From NCBI GenBank assembly GCA_030715195.1, contig JAUYVI010000002.1:744001-808000 (forward strand): DNA of 64,000 nt, given 5' to 3'. The stretch's first letter is position 1. Each line of letters starts with the position of its first letter. This stretch comes from Dongia sedimenti (GTDB lineage Bacteria; Pseudomonadota; Alphaproteobacteria; Dongiales; Dongiaceae). Position numbers and translations under genes: made by a program. The notes below the pieces were generated by a model. The model made no database searches. It was given only the letters and a program-made list of their open reading frames with translations, and was not told where the DNA came from. This document shows positions 17,172-25,131 of the stretch, piece by piece.

Positions 17172-18176
17172 ATGTCCGAGCAGATCCTGCCCGTCCCGAA
17201 ATCCACGTTCATTGCCGCGAGAGGCGGATCCATGCGCAGCCTGCTTCGGCGCCTGCCGATCGAAACCTATGTGATCTCGTTCACGGTCGCCTTGTGGATC
17301 GCGCTGTCGCTGGCGACGCCCAACTTCCTCACCGAGAGCAATATCAGCAACATGATGCGGCAGACCTCGATCGCGGCCATTGTCGCGATCGGCGTCATGT
17401 GCACGATCGTGATCGCGGGGATCGACCTCTCGGTCGGATCGGTGGTCGCCTTCTGCGGCGTGCTGTTCGCGCAGATGTGCGCGCATGGGCTTGCGCTGCC
17501 GCTGGCCGCGCTGATCACGCTGGCCGCCGGGCTGCTGGTCGGCGCCACCAACGCATTCGCCATCGGCCGGCTCGGCATCCCGGCCTTCATCGTGACCTTG
17601 GCCGGATTGCAGGTCTATCGCGGCCTCGCCTTGCTGCTCTCGGGCGGCATGACGGTCGGCGGGCTGCCGCCCTCGGTGAAGGACTTCGCCCGCGGCACCA
17701 CGATCCTGCCCAACCTGTTCTGGGCGATGCTGGCCGTGGGTGTCGCGGTCCACTACCTGCTCCGCTACACCCGGACCGGGCGCTATCTCTACGCCATGGG
17801 CTCGAATGCGGAAGCCACGCGGCGCCAGGGCATCAACACCTTCCGCATCACCATGGTCGCTTATGTCCTGAGCTCCAGCCTGGCGGCCCTGGCCGGCATC
17901 CTGCTGGTCTCGCGACTCAGCATCGCCTCGCCCTCGATGGCGAATGCCTATGAGCTGCAGGCGATCGCCGCGGCGGTGGTCGGCGGCGCCAGCCTGTTCG
18001 GCGGCCGCGGCACCGTGCTCGGCGCGGTGGTCGGCGCGGTGCTGTTCACCACCATGAGCAATGCGGCGGTCCTGCTGAGCGTCGATCCGTTCTGGGAAAT
18101 GGTGCTGGAAGGTCTGCTGATCGCACTGGTAGTCTATCTCGACAATCTGCAGAAGCGGCGGCAATCGGGCGGCTAA
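17172..18176 (+). CDS. sugar ABC importer permease, RbsC/FrcC type
   Basis: Inner-membrane protein of 334 residues with 8-10 hydrophobic helices and typical RbsC features: VAIGVMCTIVIAGIDLSVGS early, GRLGIPAFIVTLAG in the middle and AAAVVGGASLFGGRGTVLGA near residue 262. ATG 17172 has AAGG 9 nt upstream; an internal ATG at 17232 would remove a hydrophilic 20-residue N-tail. It is expected to form a homodimer with the single-domain ATPase and the binding protein encoded upstream. Confidence 0.9.
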   Translation: MSEQILPVPKSTFIAARGGSMRSLLRRLPIETYVISFTVALWIALSLATPNFLTESNISNMMRQTSIAAIVAIGVMCTIVIAGIDLSVGSVVAFCGVLFAQMCAHGLALPLAALITLAAGLLVGATNAFAIGRLGIPAFIVTLAGLQVYRGLALLLSGGMTVGGLPPSVKDFARGTTILPNLFWAMLAVGVAVHYLLRYTRTGRYLYAMGSNAEATRRQGINTFRITMVAYVLSSSLAALAGILLVSRLSIASPSMANAYELQAIAAAVVGGASLFGGRGTVLGAVVGAVLFTTMSNAAVLLSVDPFWEMVLEGLLIALVVYLDNLQKRRQSGG

Positions 18177-18218
18177 GCGCCGGACCCGGTGCCGAGCAAC
18201 ACCCAGCGGACAGGATTC

Positions 18219-19232
18219 ATGCAAGCAGTCGTGTGCCGGCAGCCCGGCGAAATTGCGATCGAAGAGCGGCCCGAACCGGCCCGGGGCGAGGCCGAGGTGC
18301 TGGTCGGCGTGCGCCGCATCGGCATCTGCGGCACCGATTTCCACATCTATGAAGGCAGCCACCCGTTCCTGCAATATCCGCGCATCGTCGGCCATGAGTT
18401 CTCCGGCACGGTGTTGGAAGCGCCCGCCGGCAGCGCGCTCAAACCCGGCGAGACGGTGGTGGTCAATCCCTACATCGCCTGCGGCAGCTGCATCGCCTGC
18501 CGCAACGGCAAGCCGAATTGCTGCATGAAGATCGCCGTGCTCGGCGTGCATCGCGACGGCGGCATGTGCGAGCGGATCAGCATCCCCGAACGCAATGTCT
18601 ATCCGGCGGGCAAGCTGACGGTCGATCAAGCGGCGAGCTGCGAGTTCCTGGCGATCGGCGCCCATGCGGTCGCGCGCTCGCAGATCAAGACCGGCCAGCG
18701 CGCGTTGGTGATCGGCGCCGGACCGATCGGATTGGGCGCGGCGCTGTTTGCCGGCATTGCCGGCGGCGACATCACCATCCTCGACCGCGATCCCGAGCGC
18801 CTCGTCTTCGCGGTCGAGAACGGCATCGCCGCGCGGTCGATCGCCGCGGATGACCGGGTCGTGGAGAGCGTCGCGGCGGCGACCGGCGGCGAAGGTTTCG
18901 ACATCGTGTTCGACGCGACCGGGAACAAGGCTTCGATGGAAGGTGCCTTCCGCCATGTCGCCCATGGCGGCACCTTGGTGCTGGTCAGCATCGTCACCGA
19001 GACCATCACCTTCTCCGATCCGGAATTCCACAAGCGTGAAATGACCCTGATGGGCAGCCGCAACGCCACCCGCGCGGATTTCGAGCGGGTGATCGCCGCG
19101 ATCGAAAGCGGAAAGGTGCCGCTGCCGAAGCTGCTGACCCACCGCACCTCGCTCGCCGGCGCGATCACCGACCTGCCGCGCTGGGCGCAGGAAAAGCGCG
19201 GCCTGGTGAAGGCCCTGGTCGAGCTCGGCTGA
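18219..19232 (+). CDS. zinc-dependent sugar-acid/polyol dehydrogenase (L-galactonate 5-dehydrogenase-like)
   Basis: Medium-chain dehydrogenase of 337 residues. Catalytic zinc region is GICGTDFHIYEG with GHEFSG, structural zinc Cys residues in CGSCIACRNGKPNCC, and NAD-binding VIGAGPIGLGAAL. ATG 18219 follows AGGA; the GTG at 18189 is not needed. It resembles the L-galactonate/L-gulonate/L-idonate 5-dehydrogenase group, which makes a 5-keto-aldonate (tagaturonate or fructuronate). The next gene is a tagaturonate/fructuronate reductase-like enzyme, which fits. Exact substrate is inference. Confidence 0.87.
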   Translation: MQAVVCRQPGEIAIEERPEPARGEAEVLVGVRRIGICGTDFHIYEGSHPFLQYPRIVGHEFSGTVLEAPAGSALKPGETVVVNPYIACGSCIACRNGKPNCCMKIAVLGVHRDGGMCERISIPERNVYPAGKLTVDQAASCEFLAIGAHAVARSQIKTGQRALVIGAGPIGLGAALFAGIAGGDITILDRDPERLVFAVENGIAARSIAADDRVVESVAAATGGEGFDIVFDATGNKASMEGAFRHVAHGGTLVLVSIVTETITFSDPEFHKREMTLMGSRNATRADFERVIAAIESGKVPLPKLLTHRTSLAGAITDLPRWAQEKRGLVKALVELG

Positions 19233-19237
19233 TTTCG

Positions 19238-20338
19238 ATGCGCCGGATCATCCAGTTCGGGACCAGCCGGTTCCTGCAGGCGCATGCCGACCTGTTCGTG
19301 CATGAGGCGCGGGCTGCAGGCCAGGACATCGGGCCGATCGCCGTGGTGAAGACCACTTCCGGCGGCGACCGCGCCGGCCGCATCGCGGCGCTGAAGAGCG
19401 GCCGTCCTTATCCGGTCCGCATCCGCGGCCTCGCCGATGGAAAGACCATCGACCAGACGATCGAGGTCGCCAGCATCGACCGCGCCTATGAGGCCGAGAG
19501 CGAATGGCCAGAGGTCGTGCGCTGCTTCGCCGAGGAGGCGGAGATCGCGATCTCCAACGTGGCCGAGCGCGGCTACGAGCTGCTGCCCGGCGACGAGACG
19601 CATGACTACGCGGCGGAGCAAGCGCCGCCGAGCTTCCCGGCCAAGGTGCTGGCGCTGTTGCTGGCGCGCCATCGCACCGGCGGCAAGCCGCTGCTGTTCC
19701 TGCCGACCGAGCTCATCTCCAACAATGGGCGCGTGCTGTCCGGCATCCTCGATGATCTCGCGCAGAAGACCGGTCAAAGCGCCGCGTTCCGCGCCTGGAT
19801 ATCGAAGTCGGTGACCTTTCCCGACACGCTGGTCGATCGCATCGTGGCCCAGCCGATCGAGCCGATCGGCGCCGTCGCCGAACCCTATGCGCTCTGGGCG
19901 ATCCGCAAGGGTGCGTTCGAGTTCCTGGAGCATCGCGACGTCCGGCTGGTGGACGACCTCGAGCCCTATGCGCGGCTGAAGCTGCATATCCTCAATCTCG
20001 GGCACACGGTGCTGGCCGACGGCTGGATGCGCCGCGGCGCGCCCGCCGATGAGCTGGTGAAGCAGATCATCGACGGCACCGACGACGCGAAGCGGCTGAT
20101 GGAGATCTACTGGAACGAGGTGCTGCCGGGCTTTGCGCGGCGCGGCATGGGCGAGGAAGCGCAGCTTTACGTCGGGACGACGCTGGAGCGCTTCCGCAAT
20201 CCGTTCCTGGAGCATCGCCTGGCCGATATTGCGCAGAACCATGCGGTGAAGAAGGCCAACCGCATCGCGGCCTTCATCGACTGGGTGCGCGAGAAGGATC
20301 CGGCATTCGCGGCGCCGCGGCTGCAGGCGCTGCTCTAA
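19238..20338 (+). CDS. mannitol-dehydrogenase-family oxidoreductase (tagaturonate/fructuronate reductase-like)
   Basis: Protein of 366 residues in the long-chain mannitol-dehydrogenase family. The N-terminal Rossmann segment is IIQFGTSRFLQAHADLF. ELISNNG near 160 and the KLHILNLGHTVLADG block carry the substrate-binding Lys/Asn/His cluster known in UxaB, UxuB and MtlD. It is shorter than UxaB (about 480). It starts 5 nt after the zinc dehydrogenase. Together they could carry out L-galactonate to tagaturonate to altronate, but no altronate dehydratase or kinase is in the window. Confidence 0.85.
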   Translation: MRRIIQFGTSRFLQAHADLFVHEARAAGQDIGPIAVVKTTSGGDRAGRIAALKSGRPYPVRIRGLADGKTIDQTIEVASIDRAYEAESEWPEVVRCFAEEAEIAISNVAERGYELLPGDETHDYAAEQAPPSFPAKVLALLLARHRTGGKPLLFLPTELISNNGRVLSGILDDLAQKTGQSAAFRAWISKSVTFPDTLVDRIVAQPIEPIGAVAEPYALWAIRKGAFEFLEHRDVRLVDDLEPYARLKLHILNLGHTVLADGWMRRGAPADELVKQIIDGTDDAKRLMEIYWNEVLPGFARRGMGEEAQLYVGTTLERFRNPFLEHRLADIAQNHAVKKANRIAAFIDWVREKDPAFAAPRLQALL

Positions 20339-20347
20339 ACCTCGCTC

Positions 20348-21232
20348 TCAAAGAATCGAGCGCAGCAGCGTCTCGCGCGCGGAGGCGAGGTGCTTGCGGC
20401 AGGCGGCTTCGATGCGCTGCCGGTCGCGGGTCTGCAGCGCCTTGATGGTGTCGAGATGCTCGGCGATGGCGACGGCGTTGCGTTCGCGTTCGTCCGCCTT
20501 GTTCCACTGGTAGTGATAGTGGAAGATCAGGCTGATCACGTCGTGGAAATCCTCGATGAAGCGGTTGCGCGAGGCGTCGTTGATCAGGCGATGGAACCGC
20601 TCGTCGAGGTTGGAGAAATCGTGATAGCGGGTCGCGATCTCGGCGAGCAGCACCCGGTGCTCCTCCTCCAGCTTTTTCAAGGCGGCCCAGGCCGGAGAGT
20701 CGCTCGGCTGCCGGGCGAAGGCCAGGGCCGAGCGCAGCTCGAACAGTTCGCGCACCTCGAACAGCTCGAGCGCGAACTCCTTGGTGAAGCCGCGGATGAC
20801 CCAGCCGGAATTGGTCCGCTTCTCCACGAGGCCGAACCGGGTGAAGCGGTTGAGATAGTCGCGAATCGCGATGGTCGAAACGTCGAACTCGCGGGCGAGC
20901 TCAAGGCCGTTGATCAGCTGGTCCGGCTTCCGATCGCCGCGCAGGATCCATTCGAGGAACTTCTGCTCGACCCGGTCCGAGGTCGCGACCGTATCCTCGC
21001 TCGGGAAATAGTCCTTCTTGGCGGGGCGGCGCCCGACCGCGAGACGGCTGCCCGCGCGCACCGCCAAGCCGCGCTGCTCAGCCTCGGCCAGGGCCTTGCG
21101 CACGGTGGTCCGGCTGACCTTCAGCGCATCCGCCAGCCGCGCCTCGGACTCCAGCGGCGCCTCGGTATCCTGCCGGACCAGGTGGTCCAGCAGGGCGTTG
21201 AAGGTCTTCTTGAAGACGGTGTCGGTTCGCAT
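20348..21232 (-). CDS. GntR/FadR-type regulator with two helix-turn-helix segments
   Basis: Regulator of 294 residues. An N-terminal GntR-like winged helix (about 28-58: SEARLADALKVSRTTVRKAL) is followed by a second HTH-like segment (about 107-138: ELAREFDVSTIAIRDYLNRF) and then a helical FCD-like effector domain (about 148-290) with Asp/His ligands (DERFHRLI, HLDTI). Ordinary FadR-type proteins have one HTH and about 230 residues. ATG 21232 is preferred to TTG 21250. It converges with the dehydrogenase gene and probably controls the ABC operon at 15224. Confidence 0.86.
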   Translation of the reverse strand: MRTDTVFKKTFNALLDHLVRQDTEAPLESEARLADALKVSRTTVRKALAEAEQRGLAVRAGSRLAVGRRPAKKDYFPSEDTVATSDRVEQKFLEWILRGDRKPDQLINGLELAREFDVSTIAIRDYLNRFTRFGLVEKRTNSGWVIRGFTKEFALELFEVRELFELRSALAFARQPSDSPAWAALKKLEEEHRVLLAEIATRYHDFSNLDERFHRLINDASRNRFIEDFHDVISLIFHYHYQWNKADERERNAVAIAEHLDTIKALQTRDRQRIEAACRKHLASARETLLRSIL

Positions 21233-21332
21233 CGGGTCCCGGGGTCGCAACGGCCCGCGCAGTATAGCGTCGACGCGGCAAAGATGCGCGGGTCTCGCCC
21301 TCCCGGGCCGCAGGAAGCTCTATCTCTCCCAG

Positions 21333-21445
21333 CACTCGGTCGTCATCCCATGGCTTGGCCATGGGATCCACGAGTTCGCCAATGCAGGACCGATCTGGTC
21401 ACAGGAACTCGTGGATGCCAAGGCCAAGCCTTGGCATGACGGGTC
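21333..21445. repeat. family A structured intergenic repeat, copy 1
   Basis: Starts CACTCGGTCGTCAT and closes with ATGACG at 21441. Inside are three self-complementary arms: CCCATGGC/GCCATGGG, GATCCACGAGTTC/GAACTCGTGGATG, and CCAAGGC/GCCTTGG. The same layout recurs at 52476-52593 and 59642-59772. It lies between a regulator start and the SDR stop; nothing else is seen in this gap. Confidence 0.8.
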
Positions 21446-21466
21446 ATTCGGGTCGGACGTCGCGAT

Positions 21467-22243
21467 CTACGCCTGCGCCAGCGCGTCCAAGCTTTCCGGC
21501 AATATCTGGCCGCCGTCCACGATGATGGTCTGGCCGGTGATGTAGGCCGCCTCTTTCGAGGCGAAGAACAGAGCGGCGTGGCCGATGTCGTCGACCTCGC
21601 CGAGGCGCTTCAGCGGCACCGAGGCGGCCATGCTCTTCTTGTAGTCCTCGCCGAGATCGTTCAGGCCTTCGGTGACGATGTTGCCGGGCAGCACCGCGTT
21701 CACCGTGATCCCATACTTCGCGAGTTCGATGCAGGCGGTGCGCATGAAGCCGAGCTGGCCGGCCTTGGTGGCGCCGTAATGCGACCAGCCGGGGAAGCCG
21801 GTGACCGGACCGGTGATCGAGGAGGTGATCACCACACGGCCCTGGCTGCTCTTCTTCAGGTAGGGCATGCAGGCCTGCACCGCGAGGAAGGTGCCCTTGA
21901 GATTGACGGCGAAGGTGTCGTCCCATTGCTGGACGGTCATCTCCTCCAGCTTCACCTGCGGAAAGACGCCGGCATTGGCACAGAGCACGTCGATGCCGCC
22001 GTAGCGATCGTTCGCCGCCTTGGCCATCGCCGCCATATCCTCGGGCCTGGTCACATCCGCCGCGAAGCCGGAGGCGCCGTTGCCGAACTCCTTGGCCGCG
22101 GCTTCGGCCTCCTTGAGGTGGCGCGAGACCACCAGCACCCTGGCGCCGCCGGCTTGGGCGAACACCCGCGCGATGCCCTTTCCGATGCCCTTGCTGGCGC
22201 CGGTGACGATGACGGATTTGCCCTGCAGCGACGACGTGGCCAT
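21467..22243 (-). CDS. short-chain dehydrogenase/reductase
   Basis: Classical SDR of 258 residues. Cofactor loop TGASKGIGKGIA (about 14-25), NAG at about 90, catalytic Ser in SSITGP (about 141), YGATK catalytic Tyr/Lys (about 156-160) and C-terminal VDGG. SD GGGGAGGAG precedes ATG 22243; the much longer frame to 22786 overlaps the permease gene and is rejected. It is last gene of the Pot-like operon, 14 nt after the permease stop, so it may oxidise the imported compound or a product of the dehydratase encoded upstream. Substrate unknown. Confidence 0.9.
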   Translation of the reverse strand: MATSSLQGKSVIVTGASKGIGKGIARVFAQAGGARVLVVSRHLKEAEAAAKEFGNGASGFAADVTRPEDMAAMAKAANDRYGGIDVLCANAGVFPQVKLEEMTVQQWDDTFAVNLKGTFLAVQACMPYLKKSSQGRVVITSSITGPVTGFPGWSHYGATKAGQLGFMRTACIELAKYGITVNAVLPGNIVTEGLNDLGEDYKKSMAASVPLKRLGEVDDIGHAALFFASKEAAYITGQTIIVDGGQILPESLDALAQA

Positions 22244-22257
22244 GGTGAACTCCTCCC

Positions 22258-23082
22258 CTATTCTTTCGAATCCCCGATACGGCTGCGGCGCCACCAGAGA
22301 ATGAGCCCATAGCCGCCGAGCAACAGGAACGCGGCGCCGAACGTGTTCACGGTGCCGAGTACCGGCACGCCGGGCGTGTAGCCCGCGACCATCTTGGCAT
22401 AGAGATATTCCGGGATCGTGGTGTCGGCGCCGGTGGTGAACAGCGACAGCGGGAAATTGCCCCAGGACAGCAGGAAGGCGAACAGCATGCCGGAGAAGAT
22501 GCCCGGGAACAGCACCGGCAGAGTCACCTCGCGAAACACCTGCCAGCGCGTGGCGCCAAGGTCGTAGGCGGCCTCCTCCAGGGCGGGATCGAAGCTGTAG
22601 ACCTGGATCGAGATCACCAGGGTGACCACGGGCACGATCCAGACCAGATGCGCGAAGACCGCGGATTTCCAGGAAAGATCGAGGCCGAGCGCGTTGAACC
22701 AGAGCAGCAGCGCCAAGCCCAGCACCGATTGCGGGAAGAAGATCGGCAGCAGCACGATCTTCTGATAGATCGAGCGACCCTTCCATTCATAGCGCGCGAA
22801 GGCGAGCGCGCCGAACAGCGCGATTACCACCGAGATCACGGTCACGCACAATGCAATGGAGATCGAGGTCTTGAACAGCGCGTGGATCTCCAGCGAGTTG
22901 AAGGTCTTCGCCCACCAGGAGAGACCCCACTTGGTGATCGGGAAGGTGAAGTAGCGGCTGTCGGTCAGCGACGCCAGCAGCAGGCAGACGCTCGGCAGGT
23001 AGAGGAAGGCCACCACGGCCAGGGACCAGGTCCAGACCAGGCCGTTCCGCCAGTTCGTTTGCTTGGCTTCCATCGCCGTCAC
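22258..23082 (-). CDS. ABC importer permease, PotC type
   Basis: Inner-membrane subunit of 274 residues with six predicted helices and the EAA loop LEEAAYDLGATRWQVFREVT near residue 175. It overlaps the PotB-type gene by 4 nt (ATGA). Its family serves spermidine, putrescine and related cations, and also some opines and 2-aminoethylphosphonate. The ligand cannot be told from this subunit. Confidence 0.91.
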   Translation of the reverse strand: MTAMEAKQTNWRNGLVWTWSLAVVAFLYLPSVCLLLASLTDSRYFTFPITKWGLSWWAKTFNSLEIHALFKTSISIALCVTVISVVIALFGALAFARYEWKGRSIYQKIVLLPIFFPQSVLGLALLLWFNALGLDLSWKSAVFAHLVWIVPVVTLVISIQVYSFDPALEEAAYDLGATRWQVFREVTLPVLFPGIFSGMLFAFLLSWGNFPLSLFTTGADTTIPEYLYAKMVAGYTPGVPVLGTVNTFGAAFLLLGGYGLILWWRRSRIGDSKE

Positions 23083-23924
23083 TTCTTTCCGAGGATGGTG
23101 TCGAGATCGAAGCGGCGCAGCACGACCAGGACCAGCACGCCGACCACCAGCATCAGCAGCACCGAGAGCGCCGAGCCCATGGGCCAGTTCTGCGCATAGG
23201 TGAAGGCGATCTCGATGTCATGGGTGACCGGGATGATCCGCTGGCCGCCGAGCACCTTGGCCTCGGCGATGGCGCCGACCGCCAGCACGAAGGAGAGCAG
23301 GAAACCGATGGTGATGCCCGGCATGGAGAGCGGCAGATCGACCTCCCTGAACACCTGCCAGCGCGTGGCGCCGAGATCGAAGGCGGCATCGCGGGTCTCC
23401 TTCGGCACCATGCTGATGCCGAGCGTCATCGGGAACAGCATGAACGGCAGGTACACGTAGACCATGCCGAAAAGGATGATGCTCTGGGTGAACAGCCAGC
23501 TCTCCGGCTCGATCCCGATGGTCTTCAGCGTGCCGAGCAGCACGCCGTTCTTGATGAAGAACAGCACCCAACCGTAGAGCCGCACGTTCTCCGAGACGAA
23601 CAGCGGGATGGTGAACAGCAGCGACATGAACATCGACCATTTGCCGAACACCCGGACCAGGCCGAGCGCCACCGGATAGCAGACCACCGCGAGCACGATG
23701 ACGGTCAGGGCGGCGAAGACCAGCGAATAGACGAAGGAGATGTAGTTGGTGCCGCTGAACACCCCGGCATAGTTCTCCAGGGTCGGCATCTGCCACAGGC
23801 TGAAGCTGCGGGCCGGCACCAGGCTGAACCCGATCACCGCCAGCAGGGGTGCGGCGAAGCCGACCAGCATCAGCAGCATCAGGGGGATCGCGTTGCGCGG
23901 CCCCGGTTGCCTGAGCATCGCCAT
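23079..23924 (-). CDS. ABC importer permease, PotB type
   Basis: Inner-membrane subunit of 281 residues with about six helices. The EAA loop RDAAFDLGATRWQVFREVDL (about 188-207) is nearly identical to that of its partner, a sign that both contact the same ATPase. It overlaps the ATPase stop by one base and the PotC-type start by four, so translation is coupled through the operon. Confidence 0.91.
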   Translation of the reverse strand: MAMLRQPGPRNAIPLMLLMLVGFAAPLLAVIGFSLVPARSFSLWQMPTLENYAGVFSGTNYISFVYSLVFAALTVIVLAVVCYPVALGLVRVFGKWSMFMSLLFTIPLFVSENVRLYGWVLFFIKNGVLLGTLKTIGIEPESWLFTQSIILFGMVYVYLPFMLFPMTLGISMVPKETRDAAFDLGATRWQVFREVDLPLSMPGITIGFLLSFVLAVGAIAEAKVLGGQRIIPVTHDIEIAFTYAQNWPMGSALSVLLMLVVGVLVLVVLRRFDLDTILGKK

Positions 23925-25006
23925 CAGTCGCTCACCAGGATGCTGTCGGCGCCGCTCCAGCCGATCGCCACCTCGTCGTCGAGGCCGCCGGTATAGGCCT
24001 GCTGGCGCAGCTTCTCGACGATGAACACCGCCTCGCCGACCCGCACCTGGTACTGGATGCGGGAGCCGAGGGCGTATTCATTGTAGACCCGGCCGGTCAG
24101 GCGGTTCTCGCTGGCGTCGCCAGATCCGAGGAAACGCACGAACTCCGGCCGCACCACCAGGTGGCCGCCGGTGAAGCCCACCGGAATTTTCGGCACCGAG
24201 AACTCGGCGGCGAAATCATCCGAGATCAGCTTGCCGTTGGGGCCGATGTGGACCGGGATGACGTTCACGTCACCGATAAACTCCGAGACGAAGCGGTTGG
24301 TCGGGGTCGAATAGATCTGGTTCGGCGTGCCGACCTGAATGAGGCGCCCCGCCTGCATGACGCCGATCCGGTCCGACATCACCATCGCCTCTTCCAGGCT
24401 ATGGGTGATGTAGACGAAGGTCTTGCCGGTCTCGCGGTGGATATCCTTCAGCTCCCTTTCGAGCGTCTTGCGGAGCTTGTAGTCGATGGCCGAGAGTGGT
24501 TCGTCGAAGAACAGGATCTCGGGGTCGTAGGCCAGCGCCCGGGCGAGGGCCACGCGCTGCCGCTCGCCGCCCGAGCATTTGGTCACGTTCTTGCCGTAGT
24601 AGTTCTCCGGCAGGCGGAGCTGGCGCATCAGCTGCAGTGCCCGCTCCTTGCGCTTGGCCGGATCGACGCCGCGGATCTTCATCGGGAACTCGATATTCTG
24701 GCCGACGGTCCGGTGCGGGAACAGCGCCAGCGACTGGAACACCATGCAGGTCGGGCGCCGGTTGGCCGGCACGTCGTTGATGCGCTTGCCGCGCAGCAGG
24801 ATGTCGCCGCTGGTCGCCTGCTCCATGCCGGCCAGCATGCGGAGCATGGTGGTCTTGCCGCTGCCCGAGGGGCCGACGATGGTGAAGAACTCGCCCTCGG
24901 CGATGTCGAGGTCGATGGCGTTCACCGCAGTGAGTGCGCCGAACGTCCGGGTGAGCTTGCGCAACTCGAGAATCGGCCCGTGGATCGTCGATTGGGAGCG
25001 CGTCAT
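23924..25006 (-). CDS. ABC importer ATPase, PotA type
   Basis: ATPase of 360 residues. It has Walker A GPSGSGKTTMLRMLAG (about 40-55), signature CSGGERQRVALARAL (about 147-161), Walker B ILFFDEPLSAID and a switch His in THSLEEA, plus a C-terminal TOBE domain (about 290-350). It leaves a 125-bp gap to the binding-protein gene upstream; that gap shows no clear hairpin. It should energise the two downstream permeases. Confidence 0.92.
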   Translation of the reverse strand: MTRSQSTIHGPILELRKLTRTFGALTAVNAIDLDIAEGEFFTIVGPSGSGKTTMLRMLAGMEQATSGDILLRGKRINDVPANRRPTCMVFQSLALFPHRTVGQNIEFPMKIRGVDPAKRKERALQLMRQLRLPENYYGKNVTKCSGGERQRVALARALAYDPEILFFDEPLSAIDYKLRKTLERELKDIHRETGKTFVYITHSLEEAMVMSDRIGVMQAGRLIQVGTPNQIYSTPTNRFVSEFIGDVNVIPVHIGPNGKLISDDFAAEFSVPKIPVGFTGGHLVVRPEFVRFLGSGDASENRLTGRVYNEYALGSRIQYQVRVGEAVFIVEKLRQQAYTGGLDDEVAIGWSGADSILVSD

Positions 25007-25131
25007 CTGGTTCCGGGGATGCGTGTTGGTCCGAATGCGAATAACCGGGAGGCCGGCCCTTCCGCGCCATCCTAGCCGAAATGGGCTGGGCGCGCGAAAG
25101 GGCCGTTATCGGAAACGACGATCGGGCGCGA

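Noticed and set aside
16101..19142. Very long open frame (about 1000 codons) on the minus strand opposite the sugar ABC/dehydrogenase operon
   Set aside because: GC-rich third positions keep antisense frames open. Its translation is Arg/Asp/His/Gln-rich without any domain, while the + strand encodes four recognisable proteins over the same bases.
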